Positions 43,071 to 52,105 of a stretch of DNA of 64,000 nt are shown here, piece by piece. The notes beneath the pieces were generated by a model. It was given only the letters and a program-made list of their open reading frames with translations, ran no database searches and had not been told where the DNA came from. The position numbers and the translations under genes were made by a program. The stretch is from Cellulomonas sp. NS3. Lineage in GTDB: Bacteria > Actinomycetota > Actinomycetes > Actinomycetales > Cellulomonadaceae. Position 1 is the first letter of the stretch. The number at the start of each line of letters is the position of its first letter. The stretch lies in the NCBI RefSeq assembly GCF_024757985.1, contig NZ_CP103289.1, positions 248,001 through 312,000 of the forward strand. Direction: 5' to 3'.

Positions 43071-43583
43071 TCACCAGTCCTGGTGCCGGGCTGGGGCGGG
43101 CCTGAGTGCGCTCCGACGGCCTCCAGCTCGGTGAGCACCGGAGCCACGATCCGTCTGCCGACCCGGCGCGTTCGATCCAGCCCCGCGAGCGTCACCTCGC
43201 ACAGCTGCGCGACTCTCGGGTGGATCTGGTCGGTCAGCACGTGGCGGTCGTGCGCCGTCGCGGGGATGGCCCGGATCGCGTCGGCCATCGCGTCCGGGAC
43301 GGAGGGGCCGCCGTCGGACGGGTACTTCTTGCAGGCCGAAGTGCGACGCCCATCGGGCTCGGACCTCGGCATGGTCGGGCAGCAGGCCGCGCAGGTGTGC
43401 CTCGACGTACCGGTTCGCGTACGGCTGGGCGGCCAGCGGCATGCTCAGCGACAGCGGGGTGGGGTTGGCGCCCGCGAGGTAGTCGGGGTCGTAGATCAAC
43501 GTCAGCCTGGGCCCCTTACGGGCGATGGTGCCGACTGGCTGCCCGTACAGCACGACGACGAGCTCCTTGGAGGCCGGGCTCAC
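43071..43583 (-). pseudogene. hipA: Degraded hipA (toxin kinase) gene
   Basis: Residues from GTG 43583 match the HipA N-terminal subdomain: LVVVLYGQPVGTIARKG, LSLSMPLAAQPYANRYV, HLRGLLPDHAEVRARWASHFGL. After ~80 residues (near 43345) the frame breaks. A second frame continues with KKYPSDGGPSVPDAMADAIR and RHVLTDQIHPRVAQL, resembling a HipA C-terminal helix bundle. The whole kinase core (~250 residues) is absent. The gene therefore has an internal deletion plus frameshift. GTG overlaps the hipB stop (GTGA). Confidence 0.75.
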
Positions 43584-43792
43584 CGGTTCCCGCCCATGAT
43601 GTCGTCGAGCATCGCGTCGAACGGGGAGGGTTCGTCGTCAGGCAGGGGAGCCAGGGTGACGCCCAGTCCGAGCGCACGAGCGATCGCCAGCACCCGCGAG
43701 AGCTCGGTGCCGGGGCGCTTGCCTCGCTCGACGTCGACGACGAGCTGGCGCGAGACGCCGGCGGTCCCCGCGAGGCGGGCCTGGCTGTTCAC
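43580..43792 (-). pseudogene. hipB: Truncated hipB-like XRE antitoxin
   Basis: From a possible GTG 43792, 70 residues remain: QARLAGTAGVSRQLVVDVERGKRPGTELSRVLAIARALGL, the core and recognition helices of an XRE/HipB repressor, then an acidic tail ending MLDDIMGGNR. The first ~20 residues with helix 1 are missing; the upstream frame does not resemble HipB. The 5' end abuts the ATP-grasp gene 75 bp away, so the boundary may mark an old rearrangement. Confidence 0.65.
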
Positions 43793-43866
43793 CGCGGGCT
43801 GGGAGGCGCCCGGACGCCCGCGCGTCCCCGAGGCGAGCACGCCGCCTCGCGTGCGAGCATCGCCCG

Positions 43867-44709
43867 GTGCCTCACGTGCTGCTGCTGACGTTCGACGACC
43901 CCGACGGCCACGACACCGAGACGCCCGAGGTCGTCGACGCACTGCGCGCCCGCGGCGCGACGGTGACGGTCTCGCCGTGGCGTGAGCCCTCGGTCGCGGA
44001 CGTCCCCGCGGACGTCGTGGTGATCCGCTCGACATGGGACTACCACGAGCACCCCGAGGAGTTCCGCGCGGTGCTCGGCGCGTTCGCCGCGCCGGTGCTG
44101 AACCCGCTGCCGGTCGTCGGGTGGAACCTGCACAAGTCCTACCTGCTCGAGCTCGCGGACGCCGGGGTCCCCACCGTGCCGACCACCCTGGTCCCCGCCG
44201 GCAGCGACGGCCCGGTGCCCGACGTCGACGCGCCCGAGGTGGTGCTGAAGCCCGCGGTCTCCGCGAACGCCTGGGGTCTCGGGCGGTTCCCGACCGGCTC
44301 GACCGAGGCGGCGGACCACCTGCGCACCCTCACCGCGAGCGGCGACGTGCTGGTGCAGCCCTACCTCCCCGAGATCGCCACCGGCGAGCGGTCGGTCGTG
44401 GTCATCGGCGGGCGCGTGTCGCACGGGGTCCGCAAGACTCCCGCCGCGGGAGACTTCCGCGTGCAGGCGAGCTACGGCGGGACCGACGCGCCGCACACCC
44501 CGACCGACGCCGAGGTCGCCGTCGCGCAGGCGGCGCTCGCGTGCGTGCCCGGTGGGTCGGACGCGCTGCTGTACGCGCGCGTGGACCTCGTCGGCCCGGA
44601 GGACGCGCCCCTGCTCATCGAGCTCGAGCTGGTCGAGCCGTCCCTCTTCCTCGACCTCGTGCCGGGCTCGGCGGAGCGGTTCGCCGACGCGCTGCTCGCC
44701 CGGCTGTAG
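43867..44709 (+). CDS. ATP-grasp domain protein (RimK/glutathione-synthetase-like)
   Basis: 280 residues. The N-terminal domain carries VVVIRSTWDYHEHPEEFRAVL (typical WDYh motif of this family), the ATP lid has VVLKPAVSANAWGLGRF, and the metal site includes LYARVDLVGPEDAPLLIELELVEPSLFL. This family ligates a carboxylate to an amine or thiol; members cluster in uncharacterised actinobacterial loci. GTG 43867 has no clear ribosome-binding site. Confidence 0.85.
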   Translation: MPHVLLLTFDDPDGHDTETPEVVDALRARGATVTVSPWREPSVADVPADVVVIRSTWDYHEHPEEFRAVLGAFAAPVLNPLPVVGWNLHKSYLLELADAGVPTVPTTLVPAGSDGPVPDVDAPEVVLKPAVSANAWGLGRFPTGSTEAADHLRTLTASGDVLVQPYLPEIATGERSVVVIGGRVSHGVRKTPAAGDFRVQASYGGTDAPHTPTDAEVAVAQAALACVPGGSDALLYARVDLVGPEDAPLLIELELVEPSLFLDLVPGSAERFADALLARL

Positions 44710-44862
44710 GCGCCGACTCGTGTACCTCCCCGGCCTGCCGGTCCACCGCAGCCGAGACCTGATCAGCCGGGAGCCGGTCGCGGACCCGACGGCGGTCCTG
44801 CCGTCGCCCCACCGGGCGACCCGCACGCACCGTCGTCCGGCACCCACGGCGCCGCACCCGGC

Positions 44863-45495
44863 TCAGGGGTGCAGGTCCGCGCCTCGCTGAGGGCCCTCGT
44901 CCAGCTCGACGACCTCGGACCGCGCGGCGAGCGCCGGGATCCCGGCGTCGCGCACCTCCCGCAGCAGCACGAACGGCTCCGCGACGAGCAGCCGGACCTC
45001 GCTGCGGAACGGTCGGCCGTCCTCCACGCCCTCCACCGTGTCGTGCAGCTCGGCGCAGCGCCGGCCGAGCACCTCGACGACGGCCTGCGACACGAGACGG
45101 CGCTCGCGCTCCGCAACCAGCAGCTGCTCGGCGACGACGGCGAGGGTCCGCACGTTCGCCGACCACCGTTCGCCGCCCACCTCCTGGACGCGGCCCTCGC
45201 CGCGCTCCCAGTCGCCGTAGAGGTCGGTGGTGCCGACCGGGCCACGGCGCGCGCGCGACTCGTCGTCCATGAGCACCTCGACCGACCGCGGCACCGCGCC
45301 GAGGCCCCGCGGGCCCGTCACGTCGGCGAGCACGTCGGTCGCGCGGCGGCCGGTCTCGTCGCGGACGTGGAACGCGGTCCCCGACAGCCAGACGGTCAGG
45401 GCCGTGTGCCGGTCCGCCGCGCCCGGCGACCGGCTCGTGCGCATCAGCCTTGCTCGCACCGGAGGGTAGGGCGTGGCGGACGCCGACGCGCTCAC
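44863..45495 (-). CDS. Unknown protein coupled to AGNxAV protein
   Basis: 210 residues, no signal peptide or membrane helix, acidic and rich in Glu/Arg/Val. A predicted beta-rich first half (HTALTVWLSGTAFHVRDETGRRATDVLADV, split here) and an alpha-rich second half (NVRTLAVVAEQLLVAERERRLVSQAVVEVL). I do not recognise a family. GTG 45495 overlaps the stop of the larger upstream gene (GTGA), so the two are made together. If the upstream protein is an effector, this may be its chaperone or immunity protein. Confidence 0.65.
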   Translation of the reverse strand: MSASASATPYPPVRARLMRTSRSPGAADRHTALTVWLSGTAFHVRDETGRRATDVLADVTGPRGLGAVPRSVEVLMDDESRARRGPVGTTDLYGDWERGEGRVQEVGGERWSANVRTLAVVAEQLLVAERERRLVSQAVVEVLGRRCAELHDTVEGVEDGRPFRSEVRLLVAEPFVLLREVRDAGIPALAARSEVVELDEGPQRGADLHP

Positions 45496-46841
45496 GGGTG
45501 GACCGACCCGGCGCGCGCCTGCGTGAGCTGCTCCGCGGCCGCGAGGTGCGCACCGTTCATGTAGAAGGCGTGGCTGCCGTTCGGGAGGCCCCGCTGGCGC
45601 AGGTAGTCGAGGTGGAGGCTGCCCATCCCCGCGTACCGCACGCCGCGCGCGACGGCGGCCGTCACGGTGTGCGTGAAGTAGCGGTCACGCCACTCGGAGA
45701 GCACGGTCCTGCGCTGCGCCTGCGTCGCCCGGGGCATCGCGGCGAGGTGCGCGCGCTCGCCCACGGGGAGCCCCGTGTCCGTACCGACGCGCGCGAGCAT
45801 CACGGCGACGAAGGTGCCGCAGAACCGGCCCAGGGGGGCGACGAGCGGCCTGTGCGCCGGTGTGTCCAGCGCGTCGCCGAGGTAGCCGGTCGGCGGGAGG
45901 CCGTGGACGAACGCGCCGAGCGTCGGCAGGGCACGGGTGTAGGCGCGCGCGAGCTGGCCGAGCGGGCGCGGCACACGCCCTCGCTGCGCGCGCAGCGCAG
46001 CGACCTGGGCCGCGACGTCCGCGCTGTGGGCCCACGCCGTCCGCAGTGCGCGCAGGAACGGCTTGCCGACGTACCCGCCGGCCTTGAGCGGCGCCAGGTT
46101 GCCGTCGCGCAGGTACCGGACCACCTCGTTGAGCGCGTAGCCGAGCTTGGGGAACAGCGACTCCGCGCCGTACTGCTGCGGGTTCGCGGACCCCGCGACG
46201 CCGAACGTCGCGAGCTCGGGCCCCTTGAGCGCCGCGTACTCCGTCGCGAGCGCGGATCCCGGCGTCATCGCGTCGACCGCAAAGGTCTCGTGGACGAAGC
46301 TGGTCGAGCCCACAGCACGCACGACCTGGTCGAGAGTGACGAGCGTGTGGTCCTCGCCGAGCAGGCTGGTCCCCCCGCGTGGGAACCGGACCCACGTGCC
46401 CGCGCTGACGGGCCCGGGGAGGTTCCCGACGTGGTCGGTCGTCCCCGCGGCGTGCGCGCGGAGCTCCGGCTCGTCCTGGTAGTCGTGCACCCGGGCGTCG
46501 GACGCGAGCGCCGCCATCGCCGGGTCGAGCCCGGGGGCGGTCGGCAGGACCCGCTGCCCGGCGACCCACGCCCATCGCTGGACCGGCGACTGGACGGTCG
46601 GCGCGAGCAGCGTCCCCGTGCGGTCGCCGGCGGGCGGGGTCCGCGCGAGGATCCGACCGACCGCACGGTTGCCGGCGGCACGCTGCCACGACGCGATCCG
46701 ACCGGCGTCTCCGGCCGGCCAGGCGACCGGTCCGGCGGGGGCAGGGAAGGCGAGGGGTGCGCCTCGCGCGTCCGCGTGGTCGAGGCCGGGCTCCGACTCT
46801 GCGGTGCGCGGCTGCCGAGACGCGCCCGATCCCCTGCCCAT
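45492..46841 (-). CDS. AGNxAV-motif protein, putative secreted effector or toxin
   Basis: 449 residues. Residues 52-66 (WQRAAGNRAVGRIL) match the QR.AGN.AV..LL motif found near the N terminus of many actinobacterial proteins tied to extracellular contractile injection systems and DUF4157-type toxins. A Pro/Ala-rich linker follows, then a mixed domain with HTLVTLDQVVRAVG and FVHETFAVDAMTPG, and a helical C terminus with GMGSLHLDYLRQRGLPNGSH. No HExxH or other catalytic signature is certain. A TAGCCT box at ~46880 may be the promoter. Confidence 0.6.
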   Translation of the reverse strand: MGRGSGASRQPRTAESEPGLDHADARGAPLAFPAPAGPVAWPAGDAGRIASWQRAAGNRAVGRILARTPPAGDRTGTLLAPTVQSPVQRWAWVAGQRVLPTAPGLDPAMAALASDARVHDYQDEPELRAHAAGTTDHVGNLPGPVSAGTWVRFPRGGTSLLGEDHTLVTLDQVVRAVGSTSFVHETFAVDAMTPGSALATEYAALKGPELATFGVAGSANPQQYGAESLFPKLGYALNEVVRYLRDGNLAPLKAGGYVGKPFLRALRTAWAHSADVAAQVAALRAQRGRVPRPLGQLARAYTRALPTLGAFVHGLPPTGYLGDALDTPAHRPLVAPLGRFCGTFVAVMLARVGTDTGLPVGERAHLAAMPRATQAQRRTVLSEWRDRYFTHTVTAAVARGVRYAGMGSLHLDYLRQRGLPNGSHAFYMNGAHLAAAEQLTQARAGSVHP

Positions 46842-46961
46842 CGCGCCCCCCGACGCCGCGCCGTGCCCGCTTCACGTCAGGCTAGGAGCCCGTCCGGCAG
46901 CCGGTGTGCCCGCTCGGGCAGCTGAACGGGCACCTCGTCCGTCGACCCGACGCGCGCCCGC

Positions 46962-47831
46962 CTACCCGCCCTCGACCGGCAGCCAGAGCTCGACCGTGGC
47001 CGTGCTGAAGTCGTCCGCCCGCTCGAGCACCGCGACGATCTCCGGCCCCTCGCGCAGGCGCCACGGGTTCGACGGGAACCACTCGGTCGCCGTCGCGGCC
47101 CAGAGCGTCTGCAGGGTCTGCGGGTACGGGCCCGCCGCGCGGAACACCGCCCACGACCCCGCGGCCACCGGGAGGACGTCGAGGTCGTCGGGAACCGTCG
47201 CCGCCTCCGTGACGGCGACCCCGTGCAGGTACGTCAGCTCGGTGCCCTCGCGCCGGTCGGGGTCGATGTCGGCGCTCACCGCGAGCAGGCCGTGCGGCTC
47301 GGTGTCGCTCACGGCCCTGAGCCGCGCGTGCTCCTCCGGCGCCAGCGAGGCCACGTGCCGCTGGATCGCCGTGTTGACGCCGTGGTGCACGAGCGGGACC
47401 CGAGCCGCACGGCCGGCGAGGCGGAAGGCGGGTCGGGAGACGAGGCGGACGTCCATCGGGTGAGCTCCTTCGACGGTCAGGCGGAACCTGAGACGGGGTT
47501 GGGTGCGGAGGGGGCCGCCGTCCCGCCGGACCTCGCCGGGACCGACGCCGTGCACGGACCGGAACGCCCGGCCGAACGCCTCGGCCGAGCCGTACCCGTG
47601 CCGCACGGCGACGTCCAGGAGGTCCCGGCTGCCCGCCACGACCTCCGCCGCGGCGAGCGTCATGCGCCGGCGCCGCACGTACTCCGACAGCGGCATCCCG
47701 GCCAGGGCGGAGAACATGCGGCGCAGGTGGTACTCGGTCGTGCCGAGCGCAGCGGCGAGGCGGGCGACGTCGAGGTCCTCCGAGAGGTCCTCCTCGACGA
47801 CGTCCACGAGGTGGTTGAGCCAGGCGATCAC
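46962..47831 (-). CDS. AraC-family regulator with GyrI-like effector domain
   Basis: 289 residues. Residues ~1-110 are the AraC double helix-turn-helix: LDVARLAAALGTTEYHLRRMFSAL and DLLDVAVRHGYGSAEAFGRAFR. Residues ~125-289 are a GyrI/BmrR-like ligand-binding domain (VRLVSRPAFRLAGRAARV, GSWAVFRAAGPYPQTL). The SoxS/Rob-like proteins sense small hydrophobic compounds. GTG 47831 is preceded by GGAAGGGGG. Confidence 0.9.
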   Translation of the reverse strand: MIAWLNHLVDVVEEDLSEDLDVARLAAALGTTEYHLRRMFSALAGMPLSEYVRRRRMTLAAAEVVAGSRDLLDVAVRHGYGSAEAFGRAFRSVHGVGPGEVRRDGGPLRTQPRLRFRLTVEGAHPMDVRLVSRPAFRLAGRAARVPLVHHGVNTAIQRHVASLAPEEHARLRAVSDTEPHGLLAVSADIDPDRREGTELTYLHGVAVTEAATVPDDLDVLPVAAGSWAVFRAAGPYPQTLQTLWAATATEWFPSNPWRLREGPEIVAVLERADDFSTATVELWLPVEGG

Positions 47832-48034
47832 GGTGCCCCCTTCCGTGACCCACTCTGCCGACGGTGCGTGCCTCGGCGCCCGATCATCGTGGTCCGGTGC
47901 GATCAGCCGGGACCACGGGTCACGCCGCGCGCACCGGGCTCCCCCTGGACCGATCCGGGCGTCGTCGTGCCTGATCCTGCTCGGTACGGCAGGAACCGGT
48001 ACCCCGCCCGGGCCTGCGGTGCTTGGGTCGGGCC

Positions 48035-48940
48035 ATGGCCCTCGACGAGCTCCGCACCCTGATCACCCGGCACGCCCGGGCGGGCGTCACCAGCACCCCC
48101 GAAGGCGTGCACGTCGCGCTCGTCGAGCACCCCGGGGAGCCCGCGGCCGCGACGACCGGCACCGTGCTCGCCGTCGTGGTGCAGGGCGCGAAGCGGCTCG
48201 CGCTGGGTGATCGCGTCCTCGACTACCGCGCCGGGCAGTACCTCGTGGCCTCGCTCGACCTGCCGGTCACGGGGCAGTTCACGGAGGCCAGCCCCGAGCG
48301 GCCGGCGCTCGGCGTCGGGCTCACGCTGCGCCCCTCGGTCGTCGCGGAGCTCGTCCTGCACCCCGCGGCGCGTGAGCTCGTCGCTGCCGGACGCGGACGG
48401 GCCGTGCCGCCCGGGGTCGCCGTCAGCACCGCGCCGCCCGCGCTGCTCGACGCGGTGCTGCGCCTCGTGCGCCTCCTCGACCGTCCGCGCGACCTGGCCG
48501 TGCTCGGGCCGATGGTCGAGCGCGAGATCCTGTGGCTGCTCCTGACCGGCGAGCAGGGCGCCACCGTGCGCCAGCTCGGGCTCGCCGACAGCAGCCACCA
48601 GCACGTCGGCCACGCGGTGCGGTGGCTGCGCGAGCACTACGCCGAGACCGTCCGGGTCGAGGACCTCGCGCAGCTCGCGCGCATGAGCCCGTCGGCGTTC
48701 CACCGGGCGTTCCGCGCCGTCACCGCGATGAGCCCGATCCAGTTCCAGAAGCAGATCCGGCTCCAGGCGGCGCGCGTGCGGCTCGCCCTCGACCCGAGGG
48801 ACGTCGCCGGCGCCGCGCGCGCCGTCGGCTACGAGAGCGCGTCGCAGTTCAGCCGGGAGTACCACCGGCAGTTCGGGGCGCCGCCCGGGAGCGACGCCCA
48901 CCGGCTGCGTGCCGCGGCGCCCGCGGAGGTGACCGCGTGA
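48035..48940 (+). CDS. AraC-family regulator with AraC_N cupin domain
   Basis: 301 residues. Residues ~15-175 form the AraC_N (cupin) sensor: VLAVVVQGAKRLALGDRVLDY then GQYLVASLDLPVTG. Residues ~195-290 hold the double helix-turn-helix: VEDLAQLARMSPSAFHRAFR and DVAGAARAVGYESASQFSREY. Its stop overlaps the ltrA start (GTGA), so the regulator and transporter are cotranslated. Confidence 0.9.
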   Translation: MALDELRTLITRHARAGVTSTPEGVHVALVEHPGEPAAATTGTVLAVVVQGAKRLALGDRVLDYRAGQYLVASLDLPVTGQFTEASPERPALGVGLTLRPSVVAELVLHPAARELVAAGRGRAVPPGVAVSTAPPALLDAVLRLVRLLDRPRDLAVLGPMVEREILWLLLTGEQGATVRQLGLADSSHQHVGHAVRWLREHYAETVRVEDLAQLARMSPSAFHRAFRAVTAMSPIQFQKQIRLQAARVRLALDPRDVAGAARAVGYESASQFSREYHRQFGAPPGSDAHRLRAAAPAEVTA

Positions 48941-50181
48941 GCCGCCTCGTGCCCGTCGGCGTGCACCGCTCGCGCCGCCTGCTGCCGGCCGTCCCGAGCC
49001 GGGAGGGGCACCGCGCCACGCCGCTCGAGCTGTTCTTCGACCTCGCGTACGTGTTCGCCTTCACGCAGGTGAGCCGCCTCATGGCGCACCAGCACGACGG
49101 CGTCGGCATCGTGCAGGGGCTCGTCGTCCTCGCGCTGCTCTGGTGGTCGTGGACGGCGTTCGCGTGGCTGTCGAACCACGCGCACGCCGACGAGGGCGTG
49201 GTCCGCGTCGCCATGACGACGGCGATGGTCGCGCTGTTCGTCGGCGGGCTGGTGCTCCCCGAGGCGTTCGGTGCGCACGGCGGGGACCGGTTCGCGCCCG
49301 TCGTCCTGGTGTCCGCCTACCTCGTGGCACGTGCCGCGCACGCCGCGGTGTACGCGTTCGGCGACGTCGACGACCCGGCGATGCGGCGGCGCGTCGTGCG
49401 CGCGGTGCTCCTCCCGCTCGCCCCGTCCGCCGCGCTGCTCGTGCTCGGGGCGTCCGCCCCGCCGGCGACCCGGCTGTGGTGCTGGCTCGGCGCGGTCGTC
49501 CTCGAGCCCGCCCTGTCCTACCTCGCGACCCGGGGCACCGAGTTCCGGCTGGCGTCGACGACGCACCTGGCCGAGCGGTACGGCCTCGTCGTGATCCTGT
49601 CGCTCGGCGAGTCGGTGCTGGCGATCGGCGTCGGGGTCGGCGCGGCGGGCGAGGCGGTCGGCGGCGCGACGCTGCTCGGGGCGGTGCTCGCGATGCTCGT
49701 CTCGATCACGCTGTGGTGGACCTACTTCGCGCGGTACGCCCGCCCCGCGGAGCACGCCCTCGCCGCCACGCACGGCGTCGAGCGGGCCCGGCTCGCGAAC
49801 GAGGGCTACAGCTACCTCCACCTCGTCGTGGTCGCGGGCACCGTGCTCGCGGCGCTCGGGATCGAGGGCGCGATGGCGCACGTCGGCGACACCGAGCCGC
49901 TCGGGACGTTCTCCGCGGCGGCGCTCGGCGGCGGGCTCGCGTGCTTCCTCGCGGGCGCGAGCCTCTTCGTCCGCCGTGCGCTCGGCGCGTGGCCCGTGGT
50001 GCGGACCGCCGGTGCGCTCCTGCTTCTCGCTGCCGTCCCGGTGCTCGGCGCCGTCCGGCCGCTCGCGGCCCTGGGCCTGGTCGTGGCGCTGCTCGTCGGG
50101 GTGCTCGTCGTCGAGCAGGCCTGGGTGGGCCGCCACCAGGAGGCGGACGAGCACACGGTCGTGGGCGTCGACGCCGGCTGA
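48937..50181 (+). CDS. ltrA: Low temperature requirement protein A (LtrA) family
   Basis: 414 residues with ten to twelve helices. Hallmarks are TPLELFFDLAYVFAFTQVSR near the N terminus, LLWWSWTAFAWLSN, LAERYGLVVILSLGESVLAI and the YSYLHLVVVAGTVLAALGIE helix. LtrA proteins are widespread but poorly characterised membrane proteins. GTG 48937 overlaps the AraC-type regulator's stop, which suggests that regulator controls this gene. Confidence 0.9.
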   Translation: MSRLVPVGVHRSRRLLPAVPSREGHRATPLELFFDLAYVFAFTQVSRLMAHQHDGVGIVQGLVVLALLWWSWTAFAWLSNHAHADEGVVRVAMTTAMVALFVGGLVLPEAFGAHGGDRFAPVVLVSAYLVARAAHAAVYAFGDVDDPAMRRRVVRAVLLPLAPSAALLVLGASAPPATRLWCWLGAVVLEPALSYLATRGTEFRLASTTHLAERYGLVVILSLGESVLAIGVGVGAAGEAVGGATLLGAVLAMLVSITLWWTYFARYARPAEHALAATHGVERARLANEGYSYLHLVVVAGTVLAALGIEGAMAHVGDTEPLGTFSAAALGGGLACFLAGASLFVRRALGAWPVVRTAGALLLLAAVPVLGAVRPLAALGLVVALLVGVLVVEQAWVGRHQEADEHTVVGVDAG

Positions 50182-50193
50182 GCGCGGCCCGGG

Positions 50194-50489
50194 TCACCAG
50201 CCGGCGAGGGCCCGCACCCGCACGGCGAGCGACTCGGGAGACTCGCCGTCGGTCGCGAGCCGGTGGGTCCCTGCCGGGGCCTCGGCGTCCAGGCGGCGGG
50301 CGGCGGCGGCCACGCGAGGTCGAGGTTGTCGCCCTCGACCACGGCGTGCCGGACGTCGTCGGCCCGCAGGAGCGCGTGCAGCGCGAGCGCGGTCGTCGTC
50401 TTGCCGACGCCGGAACGGCCACCGATCACCACGAGGTGGGACGCGTCGGCGTCGGGGCGGCGGTCGTCCTCGCGCTCGGCTGCTCCCAC
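50194..50489 (-). pseudogene. Pseudogene of a small P-loop kinase (internal deletion)
   Basis: The first ~60 codons from GTG 50489 give a P-loop kinase start: LVVIGGRSGVGKTTTALALH and HAVVEGDNLDLAWP. Then, after a frame change near 50285-50310, the other frame supplies the family's end: THRLATDGESPESLAVRVRALAGW. In intact members ~100 residues (lid and base-binding part) lie between these blocks. The gene has therefore lost its middle and is frameshifted. Confidence 0.7.
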
Positions 50490-50644
50490 GCGTCGGAGGG
50501 TAGCGGTGGGCGCTGCTGACGCCGTCCCGCGCCGCCGTGCCCGGCCGCGCGGGCGGGGGCGGCGCAGAGCAGCCGGCGGCACCCGGTCGGCGAGTTGTGC
50601 GCGTCGGCCCCGCGGTGGAAGGTAAGCGACCGGGAAGGAGACCC

Positions 50645-52087
50645 ATGACCCCGCCGCCCGCCCCCACCCGGACCGAACGCCTCGACGCGCTGCCCTTCAC
50701 GCGCGAGCACCTTCGCCTCCTGCTCGGCTCGGGTGCCGGGTGGGCGCTCGACGCGCTCGACGTCGGGCTCATCTCGTTCGTGCTCGCCCAGCTCGCGGTC
50801 CAGTGGGGTACGTCGCCGACGGAGCTGTCGTGGATCGCGTCGGCCGGGTTCGTCGGGATGGCGCTCGGCGCGAGCCTCGGCGGGCTGCTCGCGGACCGCG
50901 TCGGGCGGCGCTCGGTGTTCGCGCTCACGCTGCTCGTGTACGGGCTCGCCACGGGCGCGTCGGCGCTCGCGGGGTCCGTCGCCGCGCTCATCGTGCTGCG
51001 GCTCGTCGTGGGCCTCGGGCTCGGAGCGGAGCTGCCGGTCGCGTCGACGCTCGTCAGCGAGTTCGCGCCGCCGCGCATCCGGGGCCGGGTCGTCGTCGCG
51101 CTCGAGGCGTTCTGGGCCGTGGGCTGGAGCCTCGCGGCCGTCGTGGGGTACTTCGTCGTCCCCGCGTCCGACAACGGGTGGCGCTGGGCGCTCGCGATCG
51201 GCGCGCTCCCCGCGCTGTACTCCGCGGTCGTGCGCTCGGTGCTGCCCGAGTCGGTGCGGTTCCTCGAGTCCCGCGGCCGCGTCGTCGAGGCGGAGGCCGT
51301 CGTGACCCGGTTCGAGCGGTCCGCCGGCGTCGCGCCCGAGCCGGCGTTCGTGGCCCCCGCGACCCCGGCAGCGGGAGGGTCGTGGACCCCGAAGCCGATG
51401 GTGCCCGGGCCGCGCCGACCGTCCCCCGACGAGTCCGACCCCGTCGGGCCCGACGGCACCCGCACCCCGCCCGCGCGACCGGCGCCGCGCGGGACCCGGC
51501 TCGCCGCACTGTTCGCGCCGTCGCTGCGCCGCCGCACCGTCGCGCTGTGGGTCGTGTGGTTCACGGTCAACTTCGCGTACTACGGCGCGTTCATCTGGCT
51601 CCCGACGATCCTCGTGGCCGACGGCTTCACGCTCGTGCGGTCGTTCGAGTACACGCTGTGGATCACGCTCGCCCAGCTCCCCGGGTACGCGGCCTCGGCC
51701 GTGCTCGTCGAGGTGTGGGGGCGGCGGCGCACGCTGTCGACGTTCCTCGTCGGCTCCGCCGTGGCCGCCGCGCTGTTCGCGTCCGCGGACACCGAGCAGG
51801 GCGTGCTCGTGACCGGGATGCTGCTGTCCTTCTTCAACCTCGGCGCCTGGGGCGCGCTGTACGCGGTCACCCCCGAGCTCTACCCGACGTCGGTGCGCGG
51901 GACGGGTTCCGGCGCGGCCGCGGGCTTCGGGCGGATCGCCTCGGTGCTGGCCCCGCTCGCCGTGCCGTTCCTGCGCGACGCGGGCGGCACGACGCTGCTG
52001 TTCGGGGTCTTCGCGGCCGTCTTCGTGGTCGCCGCGGTCGGCGCGTTCACCCTCCCGGAACGTCAGGGTCTCCCGCTGGACGAGTAG
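50645..52087 (+). CDS. MFS transporter, sugar/aromatic acid:H+ symporter type
   Basis: 480 residues. Helix 1 carries WALDALDVGLISFVLAQLA, motif A is GGLLADRVGRRSVFAL, and the central loop is long (~60 residues, Pro-rich). The middle has VVWFTVNFAYYGAFIWLP and the second half ELYPTSVRGTGSGAAAGFGRIAS (PETLYPT-RG motif), together fitting the metabolite:H+ symporter family (AAHS/SV2-like). AAGGAG lies 5 nt before ATG 50645. It heads a same-strand run to 54946. Confidence 0.9.
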   Translation: MTPPPAPTRTERLDALPFTREHLRLLLGSGAGWALDALDVGLISFVLAQLAVQWGTSPTELSWIASAGFVGMALGASLGGLLADRVGRRSVFALTLLVYGLATGASALAGSVAALIVLRLVVGLGLGAELPVASTLVSEFAPPRIRGRVVVALEAFWAVGWSLAAVVGYFVVPASDNGWRWALAIGALPALYSAVVRSVLPESVRFLESRGRVVEAEAVVTRFERSAGVAPEPAFVAPATPAAGGSWTPKPMVPGPRRPSPDESDPVGPDGTRTPPARPAPRGTRLAALFAPSLRRRTVALWVVWFTVNFAYYGAFIWLPTILVADGFTLVRSFEYTLWITLAQLPGYAASAVLVEVWGRRRTLSTFLVGSAVAAALFASADTEQGVLVTGMLLSFFNLGAWGALYAVTPELYPTSVRGTGSGAAAGFGRIASVLAPLAVPFLRDAGGTTLLFGVFAAVFVVAAVGAFTLPERQGLPLDE

Positions 52088-52093
52088 ACGACC

Positions 52094-52099
52094 TACGCT
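52094..52099 (+). promoter_or_regulatory. -10 box between the two MFS genes
   Basis: TACGCT is followed by GCGCGC and GTG 52106, giving the second MFS gene its own leaderless promoter inside the 18-bp intergenic gap. Confidence 0.5.
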
Positions 52100-52105
52100 G
52101 CGCGC

